Positions 12,501-25,872 of a DNA stretch of 64,000 nucleotides are shown here, one piece after another (the first letter of the stretch is position 1; every line of letters starts with the position of its first letter). The DNA lies in the NCBI RefSeq assembly GCF_963678635.1, contig NC_087070.1, positions 14,759,840 through 14,823,839 of the forward strand. Reading direction: 5' to 3'. The position numbers and the translations under genes are program-made. The notes beneath the pieces are model-generated. The model searched no databases. It was not told the origin of the DNA and saw only the letters and a program-made list of their open reading frames with translations. The DNA is from Symsagittifera roscoffensis (lineage: Eukaryota > Xenacoelomorpha > Acoela > Convolutidae).

Positions 12501-14210
12501 AAAGAAAGCTAATTGAATTAACCTTCCCAAAAAAAGTAACAATCATCTATGAAAAAAAAAACGTAATTTGGTTAAAAAATTCAAACGAAATTTTATAAAC
12601 ATGTAAAAAAATATAATCAACAATAACAAGTTTATCATAGTTTATGCTTATTTAGATGTGATTATGATTTATGATTATTGTAAAATCATCAAAGACAAAG
12701 GTTATACAAACAAAATCTAATAATATACTATACAAAAGTTTGATGGTTTTTTTGAGAAAATTAAGTTGAAGTATAAAAAGTCTTACGTATTAAGTTGTTA
12801 TTAGACCAAAGAGTGCTAAGTAATTTAACATTCACAAAAATGAGCTCTTTCATTTAAAATCGGTTCAGTTCCTTCTTTAAAACCGGTTGTGTCAATCAAC
12901 TTTCACAAAGAAAAAAATAAAATCATTTATGAAACAAAAAAAACATGTTCTTTTTAAAAAAAATTAAATGAGTTTTAATATAAACTGTTATAAATTATCA
13001 TCAACGATGACAAGATTATCATATTTCATGATTATTTGATATGATTATAAATTGTGCTTATTATAAAAACATATAAGATAAAATTTTATGCGAACAAAAA
13101 TCTAATCGTATACTGTAAGAAAGTTTAAGTGTTTTTTAGAAAGTTAGGTTGAAGTATAAAAAGTTCTATTTATTAAGTTGTTATTAGACTAAAGAGTGCT
13201 AATTAAATTATTATTCACAAGAAAATTATAATCATCCATGAAACACAAAAATTTCTATTAGAAAGTTTAAATGGACTTTTTTGAAATATGTATTAAATTA
13301 TAGTCAACGATGACTCGTTTATCAAGTTTTATGATTATTTGTATGATTATAAATTGTGATTATTAGAAAATCAAATAAGATAAAATATTTTACAAACAAA
13401 ATCTAATAGCATACTATAAAAAAATTTAATTGATTTTCGGAAAGTTAGGTTGAACTATAAAAGGTCCTACATTTTAAGTTGTTATTAGGGCAAAGAATGC
13501 TAATTGAATGAAACAAAAACATAATTTGGTTAAAAAATTCAAATGGACGTTTTTAAACCTGTAATAAATTAAAAACAACAATAACAAGTTTATCATAAGT
13601 TATGCTTCTTTAGATATGATTAAAATAAATGATTATTGTAAAGTCATCTCAGATGATATATAATACAAACAAAATCTAATAGTCTACTATACAAAACTAA
13701 ATATATTTTTTTAGAAAATTAGGTTAAAGTATAAAAAGTCCTACGTATTAGGTTGTTATTAGACCAAAGAGTGTTAAATAATTCAACATTCACAAAGATG
13801 AGCTCTTTCATTTAAAATCGGTTCAGTTTCCTTCTTAAAACCGGTTGTGTCAATTAACTTTCACAAAGAAAATAATAAAATCATTTATGAAACAAAAACA
13901 TGTTCTTGTTTAGAAAAAATGGGTTTTAATATAAACTGTTATAATTTATAATCAACGATGAGAAGATTATCATATTTCGTGATTATTTGATATGATTATA
14001 AATTGTGCTAATTATAAAATCTTGTAAGATAAAATATTATACGAACAAAATCTAATCGTATACTGTAGTAAAGTTTAAGTGTTTTTTAGAAAGTCAGGTT
14101 GAAGTATAAAAAGTCCTATTTATTAAGTTGTTATTACATTAAAGAGTGCTAATTAAATTAATATTCACAAAAAAATTATAATCATCGATGAAACAAGAAA
14201 GGTTTAAAAA
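6500..14210. repeat. A+T-rich satellite array 1 with higher-order structure
   Basis: Tandem monomers are recognised by recurring anchors such as TATAAAAAGTCCTACGTATT, AACATTCACAAAAA and ATGATTATTTGATATGATTA. Spacing between anchors is about 295-310 bp or 375-390 bp; the longer type carries an extra block of about 80 bp containing GAGCTCTTTCATTT and AAAACCGGTTGTGTCAATTA. Three monomer classes recur in order: one with GGTTTCTGGTTAGAAAATTT, one with ATTAGGGCAAAGAATGC, and the long CCGGTT class. They form a unit of about 1.0 kb (anchors at 10,162, 11,158, 12,162 and 13,156). No coding potential is seen. Likely heterochromatin. Confidence 0.9.
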
Positions 14211-14704
14211 AATTAATATTGGGCAGTTGTTTGAACCTCCCAGAACTAAAGCTATTTTAGTGTTTTTGGTAGTTGTTTGAACTACCCAAGACTTAAACAA
14301 AATCAACGTTGGGCAGTTATTTGAACTTCTCAAGACCGTTTCAAAAATCGTTCAAACTTCTTTACAATCCTTTTCTTTATCTGGCTGTTTCTTAATTAGT
14401 TACGATCGTAAAATTTTGGTCGGTTTTCTAACACCAGGTTAACTAGGTGTCAACTACCGTGTTAAAAAAACTTGTCTATTACCTGGTTGTCACGCATTAT
14501 TTCCACTACTGTTGTGGCAATTGGGATTGTTGCCTTTCTGGCCTCTTTAAATGATTTGTCTCCGGTCCCCCACCCGATCCATTACGTCTGATCTTTATTC
14601 CAGTCAATACTGACTACGATGTCGACTATTTGGTTACATCAACAGGACGTCCCTTTTCACAATTTCCAACCACAACCACAATCTTAACCGACCGTCGTGT
14701 CTAT
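9908..14704. repeat. Tandem segmental duplication, copy 1 (about 4.8 kb)
   Basis: The sequence from within satellite array 1 through the truncated block A copy 2 is repeated directly downstream. The start (TCACAAAGAAAAAAATAAAA at 9,907) reappears at 14,704 immediately after block A is cut at GTGTCTAT, and unique variants such as ATTATCGTATTTCATGATTA (10,021 and 14,817) are shared. The offset is about 4,796 bp at the left and about 5,205 bp at the right of the unit because of indels. Confidence 0.85.
14210..14704. repeat. Block A, copy 2, truncated
   Basis: It begins with three to four minisatellite units, then matches block A copies 1 and 3 up to GTGTCTAT, where copies 1 and 3 continue with CCTCACCCC but this copy jumps into satellite (ACAAAGAAAAAAATA). 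It therefore marks the breakpoint of the 4.8-kb tandem duplication. A minus-strand 64-codon frame (14,333-14,139) is identical to one at 19,538-19,344, as expected for recent duplicates. Confidence 0.85.
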
Positions 14705-17700
14705 CACAAAGAAAAAAATAAAATCATTTATGAAACAAAAAAAACATGTTCTTCTTTAAAAAAAATTAAATGAGTTTTAATATAAACTGTTATAAATTAT
14801 AATCAACGATGACAAGATTATCGTATTTCATGATTACTTGATATGATTATAAATTGTGCTTATTATAAAAACATATAAGATAAAATATTATACAAACAAA
14901 GTCTAATAGTATACTGTAAAAATGCTTAAGTGTTTTTTTTTTAAAATTTAGGTTGAAGTATAAAAAGTCCGACGTATTAGGTTGTTATCAGACTAAAGAG
15001 CGCTGATTAAATTAACAATCACAAAAAAATTATAATCATCCATGACACAAGAAAGGTTTCTGGTTAGAAAATTTAGATGGATTCTTAAGAAATATGTAAT
15101 AAATTATGATCAACGATGACTCGTTTATCAAGTTTCATGATTATTTGATATGATTATAAATTGTGATTATTAGAAAATCAAATAAAATAAAATTCTAAAC
15201 TAACAAAATCTAATAGCATACTGTAAAAAATTTTAATTGATTTTTGGAAACATAGGTTGAACTATAAAAGGTCCTACATTTTAAGTTGTTATTAGGGCAA
15301 AGAATGCTAATTGAATTAACATTCACAAAAACAGTAACAATCATCTATGAAAAATAAAAACGTAATTTGGTTAAAAACTTCAAATGGAATTTTATAAACA
15401 TGTAACAAAATATAATCAACAATAACAAGTTTATCATAGTTTATGCTTATTTAGATGTGATTATGATTTATGATTATTGTAAAATCATCAAAGACAAAAG
15501 GTTATACAAACAAAATCTAATAATATACTATACAAAAGTTTGATGGTTTTTTTAGAAAATTAAGTTGAAGTATAAAAAGTCCTACGTATTAAGTTGTTAC
15601 TAGACCAAAGAGTGCTAAGTAATTTAAAATTCACAAAAATGAGCTCTTTCATTTAAAATCGGTTCAGTTCCTTCTTTAAAACCGGTTGTGTCAATTAAAT
15701 TTCACAAAGAAAAAAATAAAATCATTTATGAAACAAAAAAACATGTTCTTTTTAAAAAAAAAATCAAAATAGTTTTAATATAAACTGTTATAAATTATAA
15801 TCAACGATGACAAGATTATCATATTTCATGATTATTTGATATGATTATAAATTGTGCTTATTATAAAAACATATCTGATAAAATATTATACAAACAAATT
15901 CTAATAGTATACTGTATAAATGCTTAAAGGTTTTTTTAGAAATTTAGGTTGAAGTATAAAAAGCCCGACGTATTAGGTTGTTATCAGACTAAAGAGCGCT
16001 GATTAAATTAATATTCACAAAAAAATTATAATCATCCATGACACAAGAAAGGTTTCTGGTTAGAAAATTTAGATGGATTCTTAAGAAATTTGTAATAAAT
16101 TATGATTAACGATGACTCGTTTATCAAGTTTCATGATTATTTGATATGATTATAAATTGTGATTATTAGAAAATCAAATAAAATAAAATTCTATACTAAC
16201 AAAATCTAATAGCATAGTATAAAAAAGTTTAATTGATTTTTGGAAAGTTAGGTTGAACTATAAAAGGTCCTACATTTTAAGTTGTTATTAGGGCAAAGAA
16301 AGCTAGTTGAATTAACATTCACGAAAAAAGTAACAATCATCTATAAAAAATAAAAACAGAATTTGGTTAAAAAATTCAAATGGAATTTTATAAACATGTA
16401 AAAAAATATAATCAACAATAACAAGTTTATCATAGTTTATGCTTATTTAGATGTGATTATGATTTATGATTATTGTAAAATCATCAAAGACAAAAGGTTA
16501 TACAAACAAAATCTAATAATATACTATACAAAAGTCTGATGGTTTTTTTTAGAAAATTAAGTTGAAGTATAAAAAGTCCTACGTATTAAGTTGTTATTAG
16601 ACCAAAGAGTGCTAAGTAATTTAAAATTCACAAAAATGAGCTCTTTCATTTAAAATCGGTTCAGTTCCTTCTTTAAAACCGGTTGTGTCAATTATTTTTC
16701 ACAAAGAAAAAAATAAAATCATTTATGAAACAAAAAAAACATGTTCTTCTTTAAAAAAATTAAATGAGTTTTAACATAAACTGTTATAAATTATAATCAA
16801 CGATGACAAGATTATCATATTTCATGATTATTTGATATGATTATAAATTGTGATTTTTATAAAATTATATGATATAAAATTGTATACAAACAAAGTCTAA
16901 TAGTATACTGTAAAAAAGCTTCAGCGTTTTTTTTTAGAAATTTAGGTTGAAGTATAAAAAGTCCTACGTATTAAGTTGTTATCAGACTAAAGAGCGCTGA
17001 TTAAATTAACATTCACAAAAATGAGCTCTTTCATTTAAAATTGGTTCAGTTACTTTTTTAAAACCGGTTGTGTCAATTAACTTTCACAAAGAAAAAAGTA
17101 AAATCATTTATGAAACAAAAAAACATGTTCTTCTTTAAAAAAATTAAATGATTTTTAATATAAACTGTTATAAATTATAATCAACGATGACAAGATTATC
17201 ATATTTCATGTTTATTTGATATGATTATAAATTGTGCTTATTATAAAAACATATAAGATAAAAGATTAAACAAACAAAGTCTAATAGTATACTGTAAAAA
17301 TGCTTAAGTGTTTTTTTAGAAGTTTTGGTTGAAGTTCAAAAAGTCCGACGTATTAGGTTGTTATCAGACTAAAGAGCGCTGATTAAATTAACATTCACAA
17401 AAAAATTATAATCATCCATGACACAAGAAAGGTTTCTGGTTAGAAAATTTAGATGGATTCTTAAGAAATTTGTAATAAATTATGATCAACGATGACTCGT
17501 TTATCAAGTTTCATGATTATTTGATATGATTATAAATTGTGATTATTAGAAAATCAAATAAAATAAAATTCTATACTAACAAAATCTAATAGCATACTAT
17601 AAAAAAGTTTAATTGATTTTTGGAAAGTTAGGTTGAACTATAAAAGGTCCTACATTTTAAGTTGTTATTAGGGCAAAGAAAGCTAATTGAATTAACCTTC

Positions 17701-19410
17701 ACAAAAAAAGTAACAATCATCTATGAAAAAAAAAACGTGATTTGGTTAAAAAATTCAAACGGAATTTTATAAACATGTAAAAAAATATAATCAACAATAA
17801 CAAGTTTATCATAGTTTATGCTTATTTAGATGTGATTATGATTTATGATTATTGTAAAATCATCAAAGACAAAGGTTATACAAACAAAATCTAATAATAT
17901 ACTATACAAAAGTTTGATGGTTTTTTTAAGAAAATTAAGTTGAAGTATAAAAAGTCTTACGTATTAAGTTGTTATTAGACCAAAGAGTGCTAAGTAATTT
18001 AACATTCACAAAAATGAGCTCTTTCATTTAAAATCTGTTCAGTTCCTTCTTTAAAACCGGTTGTGTCAATTAACTTTCACAAAGAAAAAAATAAAATCAT
18101 TTATGAAACAAAAAAAAACATGTTCTTTTTAAAAAAAATTAAATGAGTTTTAATATAAACTGTTATAAATTATCATCAACGATGACAAGATTATCATATT
18201 TCATGATTATTTGATATGATTATAAATTGTGCTTATTATAAAAACATATAAGATAAAATTTTATGCGAACAAAAATCTAATCGTATACTGTAAGAAAGTT
18301 TAAGTGTTTTTTAGAAAGTTAGGTTGAAGTATAAAAAGTTCTATTTATTAAGTTGTTATTAGACTAAAGAGTGCTAATTAAATTATTATTCACAAGAAAA
18401 TTATAATCATCCATGAAACACAAAAGTTTCTATTAGAAAGTTTAAATGGACTTTTTTGAAATATGTATTAAATTATAGTCAACGATGACTCGTTTATCAA
18501 GTTTTATGATTATTTGTATGATTATAAATTGTAATTATTAGAAAATCAAATAAGATAAAATATTATACAAACAAAATCTAATAGCATACTATAAAAAAAT
18601 TTAATTGATTTTCGGAAAGTTAGGTTGAACTATAAAAGGTCCTACATTTTAAGTTGTTATTAGGGCAAAGAATGCTAATTGAATTAACATTCACAAAAAA
18701 ATAAAAATCATCTATGAAACAAAAACATAAATTGGGTAAAAAATTCAAATGGACTTTTTTAAACCTGTAATAAATTAAAAACAACAATAACAAATTTATC
18801 ATAAGTTATGCTTATTTAGATATGATTAAAATAAATGATTATTGTAAAGTCATCTCAGATGATATATAATACAAACAAAATCTAATAGTCTACTATACAA
18901 AACTAAAAATATTTTTTTAGAAAATTAGGTTAAAGTATAAAAAGTCCTACGTATTAGGTTGTTATTAGACCAAAGAGTGTTAAATAATTCAACATTCACA
19001 AAGATGAGCTCTTTCATTTAAAATCGGTTCAGTTTCTTTTTTAAAACCGGTTGAGTCAATTAACTTTCACAAAGAAAATAATAAAATCATTTATGAAAGA
19101 AAAACATGTTCTTGTTTAGAAAAAATGGGTTTTAATATAAACTGTTATAATTTATAATCAACGATGAGAAGATTATCATATTTCGTGATTATTTGATATG
19201 ATTATAAATTGTGCTAATTATAAAATCTTGTAAGATAAAATGTTATACGAACAAAATCTAATCGTATACTGTAGTAAATTTAAGTGTTTTTTAGAAAGTT
19301 AGGTTGAAGTATAAAAAGTCCTATTTATTAAGTTGTTATTACATTAAAGAGTGCTAATTAAATTAATATTCACAAAAAAATTATAATCATCGATGAAACA
19401 AGAAAGGTTT
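14705..19410. repeat. A+T-rich satellite array 2
   Basis: This has the same three monomer classes and order as array 1. Anchors lie near 14,962, 15,260, 15,575, 15,955, 16,260, 16,570, 16,960, 17,340, 17,640, 17,950, 18,330, 18,630, 18,935 and 19,307. One extra long-class monomer breaks the regular three-monomer order near 17.0-17.4 kb. No gene is seen. Confidence 0.9.
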
Positions 19411-19910
19411 AAAAAAATTAATATTGGGCAGTTGTTTGAACCTCCCAGAACTAAAGCTATTTTAGTGTTTTTGGTAGTTGTTTGAACTACCCAAGACTTA
19501 AACAAAATCAACGTTGGGCAGTTATTTGAACTTCTCAAGACCGTTTCAAAAATCGTTCAAAACTTCTTTACAATCCTTTTCTTTATCTGGCTGTTTCTTA
19601 ATTAGCTACGATCGTAAAATTTTGGTCGGTTTTCTAACACCAGGTTAACTAGGTGTCAACTACCGTGTTAAAAAAACTTGTCTATTACCTGGTTGTCACG
19701 CATTATTTCCACTACTGTTGTGGCAATTGGGATTGTTGCCTTTCTGGCCTCTTTAAATGATTTGTCTCCGGTCTCCCACCCGATCCAATACGTCTGATCT
19801 TTATTCCAGTCAATACTGACTACGATGTCGACTATTTGGTTACATCAACAGGACGTCCCTTTTCACAATTTCCAACCACAACCACAATCTTAACCGACCG
19901 CCGTGTCTAT
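14705..19910. repeat. Tandem segmental duplication, copy 2 (about 5.2 kb)
   Basis: It is nearly identical to 9,908-14,704 but has one extra long-class monomer of about 382 bp (about 17,020-17,404) and about 31 bp near 18,680 that copy 1 lacks at 13,510. At its right end it continues past the truncation point into the full block A copy 3, so copy 2 retains the original right junction. Confidence 0.85.
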
Positions 19911-21775
19911 CCTCACCCCTTTATAGCACCCCACTTAAATGAAAAAACCCCTTAAGCGCAATGGGTACAAAAGCACTTAATAGACACCTCATAGAACCTG
20001 TTTCCAAGCTCTGCTCAAGTAAAAACGTTTGCTCAAGTCCAAAATGTAGAAGTTATTTTTATAATTGTTGCCGATAGTTTATTTTAGATGTCAACCATAG
20101 TCGTTCGACCCGCAGAGCACACCCTGGTTATCTCTCCTGGTAGTGACGCTACGTTGGTCACACACTGGTGGCCTTTTCCCCAGTATTGTCCTTTCTTGAT
20201 TCCTGGGACTTTAGTTCTCTGAACCCTTTCACTGTCCACCTGATCACCTTCCCCATTGAAGTCTCCCAGTTGTTATCCGAAGTTGTTAGGCTATCTGAAA
20301 ACCCTTTCAAAGCCTTTTCTTTTAGACACTTGTTAAATACTAATACTGCTAACTTTGCGAAACGATCGGTCTTACTGTGAAACAGTATAAGTGTACTATA
20401 AATTATTATAAATGTCCGGTCCATCCAATCTGGAAATCGTAATCACTGCCCGTTTTTTCCTAATTTTTCCGGTTTTTCTGTTATCTTCGTTTTCTTACCT
20501 TTTAACTGTTTTTTGTTTCTAAGTGGCCCCTTTACACGGTTAGCTAAGCCTTGTATCCGAAAGCGCACTGAGAAAATTTTCTCTACTTTTCCCAAAAACT
20601 ATCTTGGCTCGACGAGAAGGTGGACACGTTCCAGTTGAACCGTATCACCGGTACTCAAGGATGGGCATGAAGCCCGGAGTTGTGTCAAGTGGGTTTGATT
20701 TCGTAGTCATGATGTCGTATAATCCAGAAGCGCTCAAAAAAGAGACTGTAACAGTCGTCCGCTTACGTCACAAATGAGGTTAAGAGAATCAAGCCATATA
20801 ACCATTGGCTTAAGGGTCAGGGACAACTTGTGTTTTTGTACCTAATTCTGTCGGAGCCGATTCGGTTTGCTTAAGACATAGGACTTCAAGATCGTGTTAC
20901 GGCTTAAAGGCTACTACCAAAACACCCCCATTCTAGAAACAAGCACGTCTCCATGACTAGATCTCTAATTTACTAAAACAGGCGAACGACGTTAAAAACA
21001 GGGATGAAAAGTCAAATAAAACTATTGATTTTTAAGGGACAGTGGATCTTTGATCCATTTCAGATGGATCAGCGAAAAAGCGCCTTATCTTAACATAACT
21101 CTATAAATTACAATCTAGCAATTAAAAGCAATACTCACATAGTGACTATGGCTCTAGAATTCATCAAATAGTGGATCTAAGATAACTCGAGAAGTTTTGG
21201 GAAGTAATTAGTTTTAACTCAAGCTGTTTTTCAGTTTCACTGGTCGACCATACCAGTCAAGAAGTTCTCCGCCCCAGTAATAGCACTCTTGTAACTACTC
21301 TCGATGCTCTCTATCGGGAACAAGACAACTCCAATCGAATAGTTTTTAAAGAGTTCAGTTTGCTAGCAGCAATTTGACTCCAGCTCCAATTTTTTTGGTT
21401 TTTCACGCTCTTATGAACTCGGCTCTTCTAATTCACTGATTTTTTTTTCAGTTGCCGCAATGAACTTGAGCCTGACATGGCCAATTCAAACTGTTCGAAA
21501 ATACCATTTCACCTGAAAAACAAGATAAAACTTCAGACTATGACCGACTCGCACACACTACCCGGACTCAAGATTGCTGTCCCCATCGCGAGTTATCGTC
21601 ATGTCAGTGAGCCTCCAGCATGTTGAGTGCAACTCAAGTTACAGTGCCACTGGTCCTGTACAGAAAAAAACCAGATAATAGAACCTTATCAACATACCCA
21701 AAAATCACAGCCATGTAAAAGTGTCACTCTGTAGCAAAACAGAAGTCAAAATTGGCATCCGTTTACACTTTGCAT
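19410..21775. repeat. Block A, copy 3
   Basis: This is a full-length relative of 4,215-6,500, starting with a short minisatellite and ending at the same satellite junction (CACTTTGCATCTAAAAAGT). It differs from copy 1 by point changes, a shorter minisatellite, and an insertion of about 45 bp near 21,055-21,100 containing GATCCATTTCAGATGGATC. No gene is recognised. Confidence 0.85.
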
Positions 21776-24700
21776 CTAAAAAGTATTACGTACTAAGTTG
21801 TTATTAGACAGACTAAAGAATGCTATTTAAATCAACACTCACAAAGAAAAAAACAAAAAAATCATTTATGAAACAAAAACTATTCTTGTTTAAAAAACTT
21901 AAAATAGTTTTAATATAAAATGTGATAATTTATAATCAAGGATGACAAGATTATCATATTTCATGATTATTTGATATAATTATAAATTGTGATTATTATA
22001 AAATTAGATAAAAACTAGATAAAATATTATACCAACAAAATTGTATAGTGTACTATAAAAAAGTTTAACTGTTTTTTAGAAAGTTAGGTTGAAGTATAAA
22101 AAGTCCTATGTATTAAGTTGTTATTAGACTAAAGAGTGCTAATTAAATTAACATTCACAAAAAAACTATAATCATCCATGACACAAGAAAGGTTTCTGGT
22201 TAGAAAATTTAGATGGATTCTTATGAAATATGTAATAAATTATAATCAACGATGACTCGTTTATCAAGTTTCATGATTGTTTGATATGATTATAAATTGT
22301 GATTATTAGAAAATCAAATAAAATAAAATTCTATACTAACAAAATCTAATAGCATACTATAAAAAAGTTTAGTTGATTTTTGGAAAGTTAGGTTGAACTA
22401 TAAAAGGTCCTACATTTTAAGTTGTTATTAGTGCAAAGAATGCTAATTGAATTAACATTCACAAAAAAAGTAACAATCAGCTATGAAAAATAAAAACGTA
22501 ATTTGGTTAAAAAATTCAAATGGAATTTTATAAACATGTAATAAACTATAATCAACAATAACAAGTTTATCATAGTTTATGCTTATTTAGGTGTGATTAT
22601 AATTTATGATTATTGTAAAATCATCAAAGATAAAATATTATACAAACAAAATCTAATAGTATACTATACAAAAATTTGATGGTTTTTAGAAAATTAAGTT
22701 GAAGTATAAAAAGTCCTACGTATTAAGTTGTTGTTAGACCAAAGAATGCTAAATAATTTAACATTCACAAACGTGAGCTCTTTCATTTAAAATCGGTTCA
22801 GCTCCTTTTTTAAAACCGGTTGTGTCAATTAACAATCACAAAAAAAAATCATTTTTGAAACAAAAACGTATTCTTGTTAAAAAAAATTAATTTAGTTTTA
22901 ATATAAGCTGTAATATTTTATAACCAACGATGACAAGATTATCATATTCCATGGTTTATTGATATGATTATAAATTAGGATTTTTATGAAATCATATGAG
23001 ATAAAGTATAATACAAACAAAGTTTAATAATATACTGTAAAAAAGCTTAAGTGTTTATTTTTAGAAATTTAGGTTAAAGTACAAAAAGTCCGACGTATTA
23101 AGTTGTTATTAGACTAAAGAGCGCTAATTAAATTAACATTCACCAAAAAACTTATCATCATCCATGAAACAAGAAAATGGACTTTTATGAAATCTGTAAA
23201 AAATTATAATCATCGATGACTCGTTTATCAAGTTTCATGATTATTTGATATGATAATAAATTGTGTTTATTAGAAAATCAAAAAAGATAAAATTTTATAC
23301 AAACAAAATCTAATAGTATATTAGACAAAAGTTTGATGGTTTTTTAGAAAGTTTGGTTGAAAAATAAAAAATCCTACGTTTTCAGTTGTTATTAGACCAA
23401 AGAGTGCTAAGTATTTTAACTTTCACAAAAATGAGCTCTTCCATCTAAAATTGGTTCAGTTCCTTTTTAAAACCGGCTGTGTCAATTAACTTTCACAAAG
23501 AAAAAATTAAAATCATTTATGAAACAAAAACATGTTTTTGTTTAAAAAATTAAATGAAATTTAATATAAACTGCTATAATTTATAACCAACGATGACAAG
23601 ATTATCATATTTCATGATTATTTGATTTGATTATAAATTTTGATTTTTATAAAATCATATGAGATAAAATTGTATACAAACAAAGTCTAATAGTATACTG
23701 TAAAAAAGCTTATGCGTTTTTTTAGAAATTTTGGTTTAAGTATAAAAACTCCGACGTATTAAGTGGTTATTAGACCAAAGAGCGCTAATTCAATTAACAT
23801 TCACCAAAAAACTTATAATCATCCATGAAACAAGAAAGGTTTCTGGTTAGAAAATTTAAATGGACTTTTATAAAATCTGTAAAAAATTATAATCAACGAT
23901 GACTCGTTTATCAAGTTTCTTGATTATTTGATATGATTACAAATTGTGATTTTTAGAAAGTCAAATAAGATAAATTTTTATACAAACAAAATCTAATAGT
24001 GTATTAGACAAAAACTTGATGGTTTTTTAGTAAGTTTGGTTGAAAAATAAAAAGTCCTACGTATTAAGTTGTTATTAGACCAAAGAGTGTTAAATAATTT
24101 AACATTCACAAAAATGAGCTCTTTCATTTAAAATTGGTTCAGTTCATTTTTTAAAACCGGTTGTGTCAATAAACATTCACAAAGAAAAAAAAATTTTTTT
24201 TGAAACAAAAACATATTTTTGTTTAAAAAAATTAAATTAGTTTTAATATAAGCTGTAATAACTTATAATCATCGATGCCAAGATTATCGTTTTTCATGAC
24301 TATTTGATATGATTATAAATTGTGATTATTATAAAATCATATGAGATTAAATATTATACGAACAAAGTCTAATAGTATACTGTAAAAAAGCTTAAGTGTT
24401 TTTAGAAAGTTAGGTTGAAGTATAAAAATTCCGACGTAATTAATTTTTATTAGACTAAAGAGTGCTTATTAAGTTGACATTCACAAAAAAAATTATATTC
24501 ATCCATGAAACAAAAAAGGTTTCTGGTTAGAAAATTTAAATGGACTTTTATAAAATATGTAATAAATTATAGTCAACGATGACACGTTTATCAAGTTTCA
24601 TGATTATTTGACTTAATTATAAATTGTGATTTTTATAAAATTAGATAAAAACTAGATAAAAGATTATACCAACAAAATCTTTTATTATATGTATTCTAAA

Positions 24701-25345
24701 TGGACTTTTATTATATTCATCCATGAAACAAAAAAGGTTTCTGGTTAGAAAATTTAAATGGACTTTTATAAAATATGTCATGAATTATAATCAACGATGA
24801 CACGTTTATCAAGTTTCATGATTATTTGACATAATTATAAATTGTGATTATTATAAAATTAGATAAAAACTAGATAAAATATTATACCAACAAAATCTAA
24901 TAGTATACTATAAAAAAGCTTAACGGTTTTTTGGAAAGTTTGGTTCAAGTATAAAAGGACCTACATATTAGGTTGTTATTAGAACAAAGAATGCTAATTG
25001 AATTAACGTTCACAAAAAAAAACAATCATCCATCAAACAAACACGTATTTTGGTTAAAAAACTCAAATGGACTTTTATAAACATGTAATAAATTATAATC
25101 AACAATAACAAGTTTATCATAGTTTATGCTTATTTAGATGTGATTATGACTTATGATTATTGTAAAATCATCAAAGACAAAAGGTTATACAAACAAAATC
25201 TAATAGTATACTATACAAAACTTTGATGGTTTTTCAGAAAATTAGGTTGAAGTAAAAAAAATTCCTAGGTATTAAGTTGTTATTAGACCAAAGAGTGCTA
25301 ATTAATTTAACATTCACAAAAAATGCTTTGTCATTTAAAATTGGT
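21775..25345. repeat. A+T-rich satellite array 3, more divergent
   Basis: The same monomer family continues, with anchors near 22,095, 22,400, 22,705, 23,085, 23,370, 23,745, 24,045, 24,420, 24,950 and 25,250. It is less regular than arrays 1 and 2: at 24,660-24,790 part of a monomer (CATCCATGAAACAAAAAAGG) is duplicated, and the three-monomer order breaks down. Divergence at the array edge is what unequal exchange models predict. The array ends at about 25,345 in TTAAAATTGGTTCAGTTCCT. Confidence 0.85.
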
Positions 25346-25715
25346 TCAGTTCCTGCCGGAAAGTTATAGACTATAGAAGTGGGAGTTTGTTTTCCGAAAA
25401 AGAGACCCATGAACGTTTTTGTTATTGCTCTTGTTTAGGTATATCATCAAAATGAAGAGATGGACTAGAATTATCTTCAAATAGTACGGTTTTTCTGTGT
25501 TTGGTAACTAAATTGTTTACGTCATGTGACATGCGGACAGTAGCTAGGTTTTTTTCCGGACAGTACGGCCGTTTCGTGTTTTTTTTTACTTTTTTTTTTA
25601 CTTAGGTCATGGGAATTGCAGACATTGGCAAGGTTATTGTCGGCTAGTAGGGCCTTCTCGTGTTTCTTCCCTTTTTATTTATGCTTTCGTCTGTGTCTAT
25701 TTGTGCTTTTGTGTG

Positions 25716-25872
25716 TTAGTGTGCTTTCGAGAGTGTGTATGTGTGTGTTATCGTGTATGGGTATGTGCTTCCGTGTGTATTTTCGCGCGCGCGTGATCGG
25801 GTGTGTGATCTTTAGCGTGTGCGTGTGCTCTCGAGCGCGCGCGTGTGTGTGTGTGTGTATGAGTGTGCTTTT
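25716..25872. repeat. TG/CG simple repeat, alternating purine-pyrimidine
   Basis: This is a run of GTGTGT tracts interleaved with CGCGCGCGCG (near 25,784-25,793 and 25,835-25,842) and ending in about nine TG units. Its long open frame (25,616-25,960) is low-complexity and not credible as a gene. Confidence 0.85.

Noticed and set aside
6500-14210. CRISPR-like array (regular repeats)
   Set aside because: Monomers of about 300-385 bp without short direct repeats and unique spacers, in a eukaryotic context, are satellite DNA.
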